Below, one piece after another: positions 1-8,125 of a stretch of 45,687 nt of DNA (the first letter of the stretch is position 1; each line of letters opens with the position of its first letter). The stretch is taken from contig DATBIK010000050.1 of the NCBI GenBank assembly GCA_036556985.1, positions 1-45,687 on the forward strand, given 5' to 3'. The notes below the pieces were generated by a model. The model was not told where the DNA came from. It ran no database searches and saw only the letters and a list, made by a program, of their open reading frames with translations. The stretch comes from JAPSGM01 sp036556985. GTDB lineage: Bacteria > Chloroflexota > Limnocylindria > QHBO01. The position numbers and the translations under genes are program-made.

Positions 1-592
1 ATTGCGCCGCGAGGCGCAGGGTCTTCCGCTCGCCGCCGCCGCCGACCATGATCGGGACCCGAGGCCGGCTGAGCGACTGTGGTGAGTTCAGAAGCCGCGT
101 GGCGGTGACGTGGGTGCCCTCGAAGCGCTCGCCGCTCCCCGATCCCCCGCTCCACATGGCGTGGGCCATACGCAACGTGTCCTCCAGCCACTCGAATCGC
201 TCGCGCAGCGGCGGCATCGGAAAGCCAAGGCCGCGGGATTCCTCCTCGTTCCAGGCCGCGCCGATCCCGAACCAGGCGCGCCCGCCGGAGAGCACGTCGA
301 GCGTGGTGGTGGCCTTGATCCAGAGGCCCGGCTGGCGGTAGTGGATCCCGCCCACCATGAGCCCCAGCCGCGCCCGATCGGAGTGGGCGGCCATGAAGCC
401 GAGCGCGGTCATCCCCTCCAGCATCGGCGCCTCGGGAGGACCGCCTCCGCGGATCTGGAAGAAGTGGTCCATGACCCAGATCGAGTCGAACCCGGCGTCA
501 TCGGCGGCGCGGGTGACGCGCGCCAGGGTGGGACCGATGCCGGCTCCGCCGCCCGGCCAGGTGAAGCTGTTGATCTGCAGCCCGACCTTCAT
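1..592 (-). CDS. LLM-class (luciferase-like) flavin/F420 oxidoreductase, partial
   Basis: The reverse strand encodes an open frame from an ATG at 592 that runs off the left edge of the window, so the C-terminus is missing. It begins MKVGLQINSFTWPGGG and has the TIM-barrel landmarks of luciferase-like monooxygenases: an early DSIWVMDHF stretch, a GLMVGGIHYRQP strand, and RAWFGIGAAWNEEE followed by PPLRERFEWLE and PIMVGGGGERKTLRLAA. The GIGAAWNEEE and MVGGGGE blocks are typical of the F420-dependent members, which use F420H2 to reduce or oxidise small organic substrates. The substrate cannot be told. It lies 53 nt downstream of the secreted propeller gene on the same strand, so co-transcription is possible. 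About 197 residues are visible of a usual 290-330. Family assignment is firm; F420 rather than FMN use is inferred. Confidence 0.88.
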   Translation of the reverse strand, partial: MKVGLQINSFTWPGGGAGIGPTLARVTRAADDAGFDSIWVMDHFFQIRGGGPPEAPMLEGMTALGFMAAHSDRARLGLMVGGIHYRQPGLWIKATTTLDVLSGGRAWFGIGAAWNEEESRGLGFPMPPLRERFEWLEDTLRMAHAMWSGGSGSGERFEGTHVTATRLLNSPQSLSRPRVPIMVGGGGERKTLRLAAQ

Positions 593-645
593 GCCGGGCC
601 AGTGTATGGCCGCGCGAGCCCGCGGTTACCGCGACGTCTGCCGCC

Positions 646-2043
646 TTACTTCACCGCGACGGAGAAGTCGTCCACGTACACGGTGGTGCTGAGGCCGGAC
701 AGGACCATCATGACCCGCGCGCTCGTCGCACCGGACGGGGCGGTCAGATCGGCCGACCAGGACTGGAATCCGGCGGTCGCCTTCGTGAACTTCGTGACGG
801 TGACGGTGCCGAGCGCCCCGCCGGCCCGCCACTGGACCTTGATCACCAGTTTGAATGCGTCCGAGGTGGGCGGCACGTAGACCCATCCGCCGGCGACGTA
901 GGTCGTGCCGCCGGTCACCGCGACGTCCTGGGTGATGCTGTAGCCCGCCTCGTTGCTGGCCTGGTGCCGGCCGGCGTAGGTGCCCTCGTGCGCCGCGCCG
1001 CTGTCGCGCGTGAAGCGCGCGTCGAGCGTCCAGCCCGTCGGCCGACCGCTGCCGTCCGCCTGCTCGAAGCCGCCGTTCGACAACAGGTTGCCGCCCGGCG
1101 TGGGAGGCGGCGATTCGGATATGGCCAGCTCGAACAGGCGGCCGTCATTCTCGGTCGGGTTGCCCCCGTTGTCGATCCCGCGATCGGTGATCCAGACGCT
1201 CATGCCGGTCCCGGTCGAGCTCGGCGCCACCGCAAGGCCGCCCGGGCTCTGCGGACTCAGGAAGCTGATCGCCACCGTGCGGACCAGCGCGCCGGCGGTC
1301 GTCACCTCGGCCAGCGGGTTCGTCTTCGAGTTGCTGACCATCCACAGGGTCCCCGACGCCGGGTCGTAGTCGATGCCCTCGGGGTCGGACTGCCCCAGCA
1401 CGGCCGTGTCCCAGTGGCCGCTCGTGTCGTCCGCCGTGCCGATCGTGGCATCGGCCCCGGGCCCGAACCACCACACTTCCCTGGCGGCCCCATCGGCCAC
1501 CCACAGTCGGCCGTCGCCGAAGGCGAGCCCCTCGCCGTCCACGACGCCGCGGTCGAAGAGCGTGAAGGTCCTGACCTGGACGTCATCGGCCGTGCCGAAC
1601 GCCATGTCCGGGCCTGCACGGTAGACCCACACTCGGGAGCTCGACCCGTCCTTCGAGACGTAGAGCTCGCCAGCCGCATCATCGTAGGCGAGCCCAACCG
1701 GCTCCTGGTTCTTCGGCGAGGCGACGGTCGTGTTCAGGTGCCCGGTCGGGCTTGCCTGCGGATCTGCCAGGTCGGCGAACCAGACGTTGACGCCGTTCCA
1801 CCCGGCGCCGGTCGTCTCGTCGACCTCGCCATCGGCGACCACCAGCCGATTGTGCGGGGCGGGCAGGTATTCGAGGCCCGACGGGTCGGGACTGGCCGGC
1901 GCCCAGAGCGAGGTGTGAACCGTCTGCAGCAGCGTGGCGGTGGACGCGGCCCGAACCGGCGTTGCGGCCGCAGCGAGCTGCCAGCCGAACAGCGCGAGCG
2001 CCAGGGCGATTGCCATCGGGCGCCCGGCCGCCCGCCCCGGCAT
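646..2043 (-). CDS. Secreted beta-propeller protein with C-terminal CBM-like domain
   Basis: The 465-residue product starts at an ATG that puts a signal peptide at the N-terminus (AIALALALFGWQLAAAA, predicted cleavage after TPVRA). Residues about 40-300 look like an NHL/SdiA-type propeller with repeated LAYDDAAGELYVS, LAFGDGRLWVADG and IDYDPASGTLWMVS blades. Two GTADD segments (GPDMAFGTADD, GADATIGTADD) resemble short calcium-binding loops. After a proline linker (SPPPTPGG) the last 140 residues form a jelly-roll resembling CBM 4/9, beginning NLLSNGGFEQADGSGRPTGW and ending VYVDDFSVAV. An extracellular binding or structural role, perhaps on polysaccharide, is inferred; no catalytic residues are visible. 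A GTG 36 nt upstream is an alternative start but would place extra polar residues before the signal peptide. Confidence 0.82.
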   Translation of the reverse strand: MPGRAAGRPMAIALALALFGWQLAAAATPVRAASTATLLQTVHTSLWAPASPDPSGLEYLPAPHNRLVVADGEVDETTGAGWNGVNVWFADLADPQASPTGHLNTTVASPKNQEPVGLAYDDAAGELYVSKDGSSSRVWVYRAGPDMAFGTADDVQVRTFTLFDRGVVDGEGLAFGDGRLWVADGAAREVWWFGPGADATIGTADDTSGHWDTAVLGQSDPEGIDYDPASGTLWMVSNSKTNPLAEVTTAGALVRTVAISFLSPQSPGGLAVAPSSTGTGMSVWITDRGIDNGGNPTENDGRLFELAISESPPPTPGGNLLSNGGFEQADGSGRPTGWTLDARFTRDSGAAHEGTYAGRHQASNEAGYSITQDVAVTGGTTYVAGGWVYVPPTSDAFKLVIKVQWRAGGALGTVTVTKFTKATAGFQSWSADLTAPSGATSARVMMVLSGLSTTVYVDDFSVAVK

Positions 2044-2249
2044 GCTGTGGACCGCGGTCTGGATCGGCTGGCTCGGCACGGACAGTCTCGAGGGCCCCCA
2101 GGATGTCGGACGTCCAGCCGCTGGGCACGGCGTACCACGGCCAACCGCCGCAGACTACCGGCAGGGCCGACCGGCGGCATCCGGGATACCACGTAGTCGA
2201 CTACGGATCGCCGTCTCCGTAGCCGCCGGTCGGAAGTCCCCCGGTCGCG

Positions 2250-3608
2250 CTACACCGCCATCGCCTCTCGCTCGGCCTCCGGCTCGAACGCCACGTCGAC
2301 GAGCTCACCCGCAAGGAAGGCGTCGTACGCCGCCATGTCGAAGAAGCCGTGGCCCGACAGGTTGAAGAGGATCACCCGCTCCTCACCGTCGCGCCGCGCG
2401 TCCTCGGCGAGGTCGATCGCCGCGCGGATCGCGTGCGACGACTCCGGCGCCGGCACGATCCCCTCCGTTCGGGCGAACCGGATGGCTGCCTCGAAGCACG
2501 TGTTCTGGGCATAGGCACGCGCTTCGAGGAAGCCGAGCTCGTAGAGGTGGGAGACCATGGGTGCCATCCCGTGATAGCGCAGCCCGCCGGCGTGGATCGG
2601 CGCCGGCCGGAACGCGTTGCCCAGGGTGTGCATCTTCAGCAGCGGGGTCGTCGCGGCCGTGTCGCCGAAGTCGTATCGGTATTCGCCCTGCGTCAGGCTC
2701 GGGCAGGATGCCGGCTCGACCGCCAGGAACCGGGTCTCCGAGCGGCCGTTCAGCCGATCGGCCAGGAACGGGAAGGCGATGCCCGCGAAGTTCGAGCCGC
2801 CGCCCGCGCAGCCGATGACGACGTCGGGCACGTCACCCGCCATCTCCATCTGGCGGATCGCCTCCTGGCCGATGACCGTCTGGTGCAGGAGGACATGGTT
2901 CAGCACGCTGCCGAGCGAGTACTTCGTGTCGTCGTTCGTGGCCGCCACCTCGATCGCCTCGCTGATCGCGATCCCCAGGCTGCCGGTCGACTCGGGATCG
3001 ACGGCGAGGATGGCGCGGCCGGCGTTCGTCTCGTTCGACGGCGACGGGACCACGGTGGCGCCCATGGCCTGGATGAAGCTGCGCCGATACGGTTTCTGCT
3101 CGTAGCTGACGCGCACCATGTAGACCTTCGTCTCGATGCCGAACTGCGCGCCGGCATGCGCCAGTGCGCTCCCCCACTGGCCGGCGCCGGTCTCGGTCAC
3201 GAGTCGGCGCGTCCCTTCCTCGCGGTTGTAGAACGCCTGCGCCAGGGCCGTGTTCGGCTTGTGCGATCCCGCCGGCGAGACGCCCTCGTACTTGTAGTAG
3301 ATGCGTGCCGGCGTGGAGAGGCTCTGCTCCAGCCCCAGCGCCCGGACGAGGGGCGACGGCCGGAAGACGCGATACGCGTCGCGGACGGGCTCGGGAATGG
3401 GGATGAGCCGCTCGGCGCTCACCTCCTGCCTGATGAGCTCCATCGGGAAGAGGGGGGCCAGCATCTCCGGCCCGATCGGCTCGCGGGTGCCCGGATGGAG
3501 CGGGGGCGGTGGCGGCTCGGGCAGGTCGGCCGCCACGTTGTAGTAGTGCGTCGGCAGCTCTGATTCGGGGAGCAGGTACCGCCGCTGGACCTGGGTCGCC
3601 TGGGACAT
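2250..3608 (-). CDS. trpB2: TrpB2-type tryptophan synthase beta chain, PLP-dependent
   Basis: The 452-residue enzyme belongs to the TrpB2 branch, which joins indole and L-serine to give tryptophan, or runs a related PLP beta-replacement. The Schiff-base lysine lies in the SHKPNTA motif (about residue 117). The glycine-rich phosphate loop GCAGGGSNFAG and the C-terminal LFNLSGHG segment are present. The length and the early YYNVAADLPEPPPPP block are typical of TrpB2, which is longer than TrpB1 and usually has no trpA neighbour; none is present here. The ATG at 3608 is chosen because GGAGG sits 8 nt before it. A frame-extending ATG at 3629 would fall in the terminator tail of the leader. Expression is probably controlled by the T-box immediately upstream. 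Confidence 0.95.
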   Translation of the reverse strand: MSQATQVQRRYLLPESELPTHYYNVAADLPEPPPPPLHPGTREPIGPEMLAPLFPMELIRQEVSAERLIPIPEPVRDAYRVFRPSPLVRALGLEQSLSTPARIYYKYEGVSPAGSHKPNTALAQAFYNREEGTRRLVTETGAGQWGSALAHAGAQFGIETKVYMVRVSYEQKPYRRSFIQAMGATVVPSPSNETNAGRAILAVDPESTGSLGIAISEAIEVAATNDDTKYSLGSVLNHVLLHQTVIGQEAIRQMEMAGDVPDVVIGCAGGGSNFAGIAFPFLADRLNGRSETRFLAVEPASCPSLTQGEYRYDFGDTAATTPLLKMHTLGNAFRPAPIHAGGLRYHGMAPMVSHLYELGFLEARAYAQNTCFEAAIRFARTEGIVPAPESSHAIRAAIDLAEDARRDGEERVILFNLSGHGFFDMAAYDAFLAGELVDVAFEPEAEREAMAV

Positions 3609-3624
3609 CGGTGAAACCTCCGAG

Positions 3625-3925
3625 AACAAAACGACCCCGTCGTCTCAAAGGACGAGGGGGTCTTCCCGTGGTGCCACCTTTGTTCCCCGGTGTTCTCAGC
3701 CGGGCTCGTTCGGCCACGGCGTCGCTCGCGCGGGCGATGGCCTCGGCCTTGATATCGGTGCCTCTCCGCCGGGGGCTACTCACGGGACCGATGCGTCCGC
3801 GTTCGCCTCCGGGGCTCCCGGGTCCATTCGCCGCTTGCGCAACCGCCGGGGTCTCAGCCTTCCCGGCTCCCTGTCAGGTCCGCCTGAACGGATACTCGTC
3901 CCGATCGTCGCCGTCTTCGAATGTG
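3625..3925 (-). promoter_or_regulatory. T-box riboswitch with tryptophan (UGG) specifier, upstream of trpB2
   Basis: The trpB2 leader carries the elements of a tRNA-sensing T-box. The conserved antiterminator element AAAGGTGGCACCACGG lies at 3666-3681 and is followed by the terminator at 3633-3662. Stem I has a distal domain of the usual kind (GAGCCGGGAAGGCTGAGACC, within 3841-3872). On the 3' side the specifier-loop context CGAA-TGG-ACC places the codon TGG at 3824-3826, which would read tRNA-Trp. The UGGN bulge is TGGC (3673-3676); its variable C would pair with a discriminator G, the base bacterial tRNA-Trp normally carries before CCA. Uncharged tRNA-Trp would favour antitermination and trpB2 expression. 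Stem I boundaries and the transcription start are estimated by eye. Confidence 0.9.
3633..3662 (-). terminator. Intrinsic terminator of the trpB2 T-box leader
   Basis: On the reverse strand GACCCCCTCGTC and GACGACGGGGTC form a 12-bp stem with one mismatch around a CTTTGA loop, followed by GTTTTGTT. The stem starts immediately after the conserved T-box element, as expected for the competing terminator of a transcription-control T-box. It ends 24 nt before the trpB2 ATG. Confidence 0.9.
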
Positions 3926-3931
3926 GCGCGC

Positions 3932-3960
3932 ACCGTACGCCCCGTGTACGCCACTGTCAA
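3932..3960 (-). promoter_or_regulatory. Sigma70-type promoter of the T-box/trpB2 transcript
   Basis: Reading the reverse strand, a perfect -35 TTGACA (3955-3960) is separated by 17 nt from TACGGT (3932-3937). Transcription would begin near 3925, just before Stem I of the T-box, so position and spacing both fit. Confidence 0.75.
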
Positions 3961-4011
3961 TGCCTCGCCGTCAGCCCGCGAGCTGGCACGGGCCATGCGT
4001 GATCGGCCGAC

Positions 4012-4251
4012 ATGGACGACGATCGCAACGCGAACGTGACCCGGGGTGAGACCCATGGCCGCGAGCAGGAGCCGATCGAAGCCGGCGAGCGCGACACGAC
4101 GCAGGACGAGCAGGAGCGCCGCGAGGGCCGCTCGAGCGGGCACGACCCGGCCGCCGCGGACGCGGAGACCGAGGACAGCCTGCGGATGGCGCACAGCCCC
4201 GACGCGGCGTACGGCCAGCGCGAGGACCAGGCCGACTCCGATCAGGGCTGA
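4012..4251 (+). CDS. Doubtful small ORF between the T-box promoter and the kinase gene
   Basis: The stretch between the T-box promoter and the end of the kinase gene has no confident gene. On the plus strand a 79-residue, strongly charged frame (start MDDDRNANVTRGETHGRE) has about 94% G or C in third codon positions, which supports coding. It has no recognisable ribosome binding site, no homology I recognise, and overlaps the kinase stop by 10 nt tail to tail. A competing reverse-strand frame (stop at 3874, start near 4194 or a CTG beside the kinase stop) gives a hydrophobic then polar product, but its third-position GC is lower (about 77%) and its end overlaps the T-box. At most one is real. 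Confidence 0.25.
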   Translation: MDDDRNANVTRGETHGREQEPIEAGERDTTQDEQERREGRSSGHDPAAADAETEDSLRMAHSPDAAYGQREDQADSDQG

Positions 4252-5651
4252 GGCGGCGCGACCGGCTCCTCTTCCGGCTCAGACGGCGGGCGCTGTCCCT
4301 TGTCGCTCGGCCCGCTCGGCAGCGTGGGTGGCAGGGTCACGATGAAGCACGTCCCGCCGTCCGGGTTCGGCTCCACGTCGATGGATCCACCGTGGCGCGC
4401 CACCGCGGCGTGCGTGATGTGAAGGCCGAGGCCGGTGCCCACGCCGGGCGCCTTGGTCGTGAAGAAGGGCTCGAACAGCCGCGGTCGCACGTCCTCGGGG
4501 ATGCCTGGCCCGGTGTCGCAGATGCGGACGCTCACGCCGCCGGCATCGGTCGGCTCGACGTAGATGTCGATCGCCCCGCGACCGTCCATCGCGTCCACCG
4601 CGTTGTCGACGAGGTTCGTCCACACCTGGTTCAGCTCGCTGCCGTAGGCCTCGATTTCGGGGAGCTCCTCGGCGTAGTGGCGCGTGACGTCCACCGTCCG
4701 CAGCTTCGAGCGCAGGATGACGAGGGTGTTGTCGATCCCGTCACGCACGTTCACGCGCTGGACCGGCGCCTGGTCGAGGTAGACGTAGGTCTTCACCGCG
4801 CCGACGATCTCGCTGATCCGCTCCCCGGCCATGCCAACCTCGCGCAGCAGCGCCTCGACGTTCGCCGTCGCGGCCAGCCAGGCCGCGGCATCACGGGCGC
4901 TGTCGTCGTCCATGTCGACGATGGCGCGACGCAGCTCGTCGACGCTCCATCCGGCGTCGACCAGCGCGGCCGCGGTCTCGGAGTCGCCGACGAGCTCGAT
5001 CACCTCGTCGATGGCGTCGGCGCGGGCGAGGGCGTCGCGCGGCGCGCGAGACGAGTCGGGGTGGACGCCGATGAGGCTGTGCGGCGGATGGAGCGCATCA
5101 CGGCCGGCGATCGCGTCGGACAGCGCGCTCACCGAGCGCCGGATCGCCGCAGCCGGGTTGTTCAGCTCGTGGGCCAGGCCGGCGGCCAGCGTGCCCAGAC
5201 CGGCGAGCTTCTCGCGCTGGCGGACGAAGGTCTCGAGGGCGCGCATCCGTTCCAGGACGGTCTGGAGCAGGGCCAGGGCGGGCTCGGGGCCGGCATCGAG
5301 GAGCGCCAGGAGGCCCTCACGCGGGATGCGGAGCACCTCGACATCGGTCAGTGCGCGCACGGTGGCCGCGCGCTCGTGACCGCCGATGGCGGCGATCTCG
5401 CCCTGGATCGCGCCGGGCCCGACACGCGCCAGCGGCAGGTCCACTCCGTCGGCATGCTTCGTCACCTCCAGCTCGCCGCTGACGATGACGAACATCGCGT
5501 CGCCACGATCGCCCTCGCGGAGGAGGACGTCCCCCGGGGCGAGGCGCTGGCGCTCGATCGTGGCGGCCAGCCGCTCGAGATCGGTCTCGGACAGGCCGGT
5601 GAACAGCGGTGCGGCGCGGAGCGCTTCGAGGAACCGGGGGTCGGCAGCCAT
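4242..5651 (-). CDS. Cyclic-nucleotide-domain sensor histidine kinase
   Basis: The 469-residue soluble kinase starts with a cNMP-binding/Crp-like beta-roll (residues about 10-120, with PGDVLLREGDRGDAMFVIVSGELEV and the QGEIAAIGGHERAATVRA phosphate-binding region). A short helical linker leads to the H-box LAHELNNP with the phospho-acceptor His about residue 161. The N-box (ELNQVWTNLVDNAVDAM), G1 box (DTGPGIPED) and G2 box (GVGTGLGL) complete the ATPase domain. No membrane segment is seen, so it should sense a cytoplasmic ligand. The ATG lies 5 nt after the stop of the response-regulator/flavoprotein gene, so the two are co-transcribed and are probably a cognate pair. The longer frame reading back into that gene is rejected because it has low-complexity, out-of-phase content. 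Confidence 0.93.
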   Translation of the reverse strand: MAADPRFLEALRAAPLFTGLSETDLERLAATIERQRLAPGDVLLREGDRGDAMFVIVSGELEVTKHADGVDLPLARVGPGAIQGEIAAIGGHERAATVRALTDVEVLRIPREGLLALLDAGPEPALALLQTVLERMRALETFVRQREKLAGLGTLAAGLAHELNNPAAAIRRSVSALSDAIAGRDALHPPHSLIGVHPDSSRAPRDALARADAIDEVIELVGDSETAAALVDAGWSVDELRRAIVDMDDDSARDAAAWLAATANVEALLREVGMAGERISEIVGAVKTYVYLDQAPVQRVNVRDGIDNTLVILRSKLRTVDVTRHYAEELPEIEAYGSELNQVWTNLVDNAVDAMDGRGAIDIYVEPTDAGGVSVRICDTGPGIPEDVRPRLFEPFFTTKAPGVGTGLGLHITHAAVARHGGSIDVEPNPDGGTCFIVTLPPTLPSGPSDKGQRPPSEPEEEPVAPPQP

Positions 5652-5655
5652 CGGC

Positions 5656-7332
5656 CTAGAGCTCGGCGAGGTACTGGTGCACGAACTGGACCGACATCGA
5701 GCCCTCGCCGACCGCGCTGGCGATCCGCTTGATGGACCGATGTCGCACGTCGCCGGCGCAGAAGACGCCGGGCAGGCTCGACTCGAGCAGGAACGGCTCA
5801 CGCGCCAGGCCCCAGTCCTTCGGCGGCTTGCCGCCGACAAGCACGGCCGATCCCGTGAGCACGAAGCCGGCCTCGTCGCGCAGGACGCTCCCCTCCAGCC
5901 ACTCGGTGCGCGGCGTCTGGCCGATGAACATGAACACCGCCGCCAGCTCGAGGTCCTCCGTCCCCTCCGGCCCGTCGACGCTGACCCCGGAGAGGTGAGT
6001 CTCGCCGCGCACCTCGGTGATGCGCGTCTGGAGGCGGATCGTCACGTTCGGCAGCGCCTCCATCTGCTCGATGAGGTACTGGCTCATCGTCGCGGTCAGC
6101 GACTCGCCACGGACGAGGAGGGTGACGCTGCGCGCGAAGCGGGACAGGTAGACGACCGCCTGCCCGGCCGAGTTGCCGCCGCCCACCACTCCGACGTCCT
6201 GGTCGCGGTAGAGGACCGCCTCGGTCGTCGCCGCGCCGTAGTAGATGCCCGCGCCGGCCAGCTCGTTGGCCTGCGGCAGGTCCAGCTGGCGGTACGAGAC
6301 CCCGGTGGCGACCACGACCGTCTGGCAGGAAAGCTCGGTTCCGTCGGACAGGACCACGACCCGGTACGGGTCCTTGCGGCGGATGCCGTTCACCTCCTGC
6401 GGTGACAGGATCTCCGCGCCGAGGCGGCGGGCCTGCGCCAGCGCTCGCCGGGCGAGATCGCCGCCGGTGAGCCCCGCCGGGAAGCCGAGGTAGTTCTCGA
6501 TCCGGCTCGTGGTGCCGGCCTGGCCGCCCGGCGCCTCGCGCTCGACGAGGAGCGTCTTCAGCCCCTCGCTGGCCCCGTACACCGCGGCGGCCAGCCCCGC
6601 CGGTCCGCCGCCCACGATGACGACGTCGTAGAACGGCAGGGCGGCCGTCATCTGGAGGCCGACCCGCTCGGCGATGTCGCGGGTGCTCGGGTCGCGGAGG
6701 GTGCCGCCGTCCGGGAAGATCACCACCGGGATGGCGGCGTCGAACGGCGCGCCGTCGTCCGTCCGCAGGCTGGCCGCCACGCGGGCGCCCTCGCCCTCGT
6801 CCTCCGGGTCGAGCCACTGGTAGGGGACCTGGTTCCGGGTCAGGTAGTCGCGAATGGCATGGCCGCGCGGCGCCCATCGGCCGGCGAGGAGGCGCAGGCC
6901 CTCGAAGGGCGGGCGGAACGTGGCGCTCCAGTCGGCCAGCAGGTCGTCGAGGACCGGGAAGAGGCGCTCCTCGGGCGGGTCCCACGGCTTGAGGATGTAG
7001 TGGTCGAGGCGGATGTCGTTGATCGCCTTGATGGCGACATCGGTGTCGGCGTAGGCGGTGAGCAGCACCCGCTTGGCATCGGGCTGCAAGGGGACCGACT
7101 CGGCGAGGACCTCGATGCCGGTGACCTGCGGCATGCGCTGGTCGACGACGAAGAGGGCGATCGGGCTGCCGCGCACGGAGAGCTCGCGCACGACCTCGAG
7201 CGCCTCCGCGCCACCGGTCGCAGCGACGATCCGGTACTCCTTCCCGTAGCGCGAGCGCAGGTCGCGCTCGACGGCACGGAGGACCGGGACGTCGTCGTCG
7301 ACGGCGAGGATGACGGGCTTCGGGCCGGCCAT
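5656..7332 (-). CDS. Response regulator fused to thioredoxin-reductase-like flavoprotein lacking CxxC
   Basis: The 558-residue fusion has three parts. Residues 1-130 are a receiver domain with acidic pocket VDDD, phospho-acceptor Asp64 in VVDQRMP, Thr92 and Lys115 in ILKPWD. Residues 145-225 resemble a glutaredoxin/thioredoxin fold (LTRNQVPYQWLDP, AIPVVIFPDGG) but have no active-site cysteine. Residues 235-558 are a class II pyridine nucleotide-disulfide oxidoreductase with the FAD motif GGGPAG (241-246) and NAD(P)H motif GGGNSAG (384-390). The place where thioredoxin reductase carries its redox CxxC reads YYGAATTEA, so normal disulfide reduction is not expected. Fused regulator/reductase proteins of this type are known. 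A phosphorylation-controlled NAD(P)H oxidase or redox sensor role is inference. The adjacent kinase is the likely partner. Confidence 0.93.
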   Translation of the reverse strand: MAGPKPVILAVDDDVPVLRAVERDLRSRYGKEYRIVAATGGAEALEVVRELSVRGSPIALFVVDQRMPQVTGIEVLAESVPLQPDAKRVLLTAYADTDVAIKAINDIRLDHYILKPWDPPEERLFPVLDDLLADWSATFRPPFEGLRLLAGRWAPRGHAIRDYLTRNQVPYQWLDPEDEGEGARVAASLRTDDGAPFDAAIPVVIFPDGGTLRDPSTRDIAERVGLQMTAALPFYDVVIVGGGPAGLAAAVYGASEGLKTLLVEREAPGGQAGTTSRIENYLGFPAGLTGGDLARRALAQARRLGAEILSPQEVNGIRRKDPYRVVVLSDGTELSCQTVVVATGVSYRQLDLPQANELAGAGIYYGAATTEAVLYRDQDVGVVGGGNSAGQAVVYLSRFARSVTLLVRGESLTATMSQYLIEQMEALPNVTIRLQTRITEVRGETHLSGVSVDGPEGTEDLELAAVFMFIGQTPRTEWLEGSVLRDEAGFVLTGSAVLVGGKPPKDWGLAREPFLLESSLPGVFCAGDVRHRSIKRIASAVGEGSMSVQFVHQYLAEL

Positions 7333-7458
7333 GACGGGCTGAGTCTACGGCCTGCACGGTCGACGGGCCGTCCGACCGTGACGCGTGCGACCTGCGACCC
7401 GCCGATTCGGGCAGATCGGCACTGGCGGCAGGTGCCGCCCCGGCGCGAGGGTAGGCCC

Positions 7459-8115
7459 GTGATCGCCTCCACTGCGCCGACACGACCCGGCACCCTCGAC
7501 CAGCTCGACCGGCTTCGCGCGGCGATGGTCGCCCCCGCCGGTCGCGTCGTGGTCGTCAACGTGCCGATGGGGACCTTCCTCATGATCGACGGCGCCGGCA
7601 CTCCCGATGAGGACGAGCTCGCCGATGCCGTACGGGCCCTCACGGACCTGTCAGCCGCGCTGCGCCTGTACCTCCAGGCCGGCTCGGACGACCTCTTCGA
7701 CCCCATGCCGCTCGAGGTGCTCTGGTCGCCGCCCGAGGAATCCGATTGGCGCGACGCGATGCCCGGCGAATGGTCGTGGACCGCGATGGTGGGCCAGCCT
7801 GCAGCCGTCACACCGCTGCTCCTGACGGCGGTCCGCGATTCTCGGCTCCTCGCGGAGGAGCGGCTTGCAGAGCCGGTGCGCCAGGCGATGCGTCGCGCGC
7901 GCCTCGGGTCGCTGCGCGAGGGGCTCTGCGCGCAGACCGCCTACGCCGGCCGCGCCGCCCGCAGCGCGGAGGTCGCCGAACGGCTGCTCGACCACGTCCG
8001 GGCCATGGGTTACGAGCCGCACGGCCCGCATCACGAGATCCACGTCGCCGACCTGCGCCATCGTGGCGTCGCGCCGCTGCGCACCATCGTGCGCCAGCCG
8101 ATCCGTCACCGCTAG
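7459..8115 (+). CDS. GyrI-like small-molecule-binding domain protein
   Basis: The 218-residue protein matches the stand-alone GyrI-like/SOUL-fold family. It has the opening VPMGTFLMIDGAGTPDEDELADAVRAL, the PMPLEVLW strand, and the closing HHEIHVADLRHRGVAPLRTIVRQPI, which parallels the HEIYLSDPRR...LKTILRQPV ending typical of the family. Such proteins bind hydrophobic ligands; some hydrolyse cyclopropanoid or xenobiotic compounds, but the role here is unknown. The GTG at 7459 is chosen because GAGGG stands about 8 nt upstream. A much longer frame beginning at 6859 is an antisense artefact over the flavoprotein gene. It stops 10 nt before the next gene on the same strand. Confidence 0.82.
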   Translation: MIASTAPTRPGTLDQLDRLRAAMVAPAGRVVVVNVPMGTFLMIDGAGTPDEDELADAVRALTDLSAALRLYLQAGSDDLFDPMPLEVLWSPPEESDWRDAMPGEWSWTAMVGQPAAVTPLLLTAVRDSRLLAEERLAEPVRQAMRRARLGSLREGLCAQTAYAGRAARSAEVAERLLDHVRAMGYEPHGPHHEIHVADLRHRGVAPLRTIVRQPIRHR

Positions 8116-8125
8116 CATCGCCGCC

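Noticed and set aside
6859..8115. A long plus-strand frame of 418 residues covering the flavoprotein start
   Set aside because: The first 200 residues are antisense to the well-supported regulator-flavoprotein. Only the part from 7459 is a gene.
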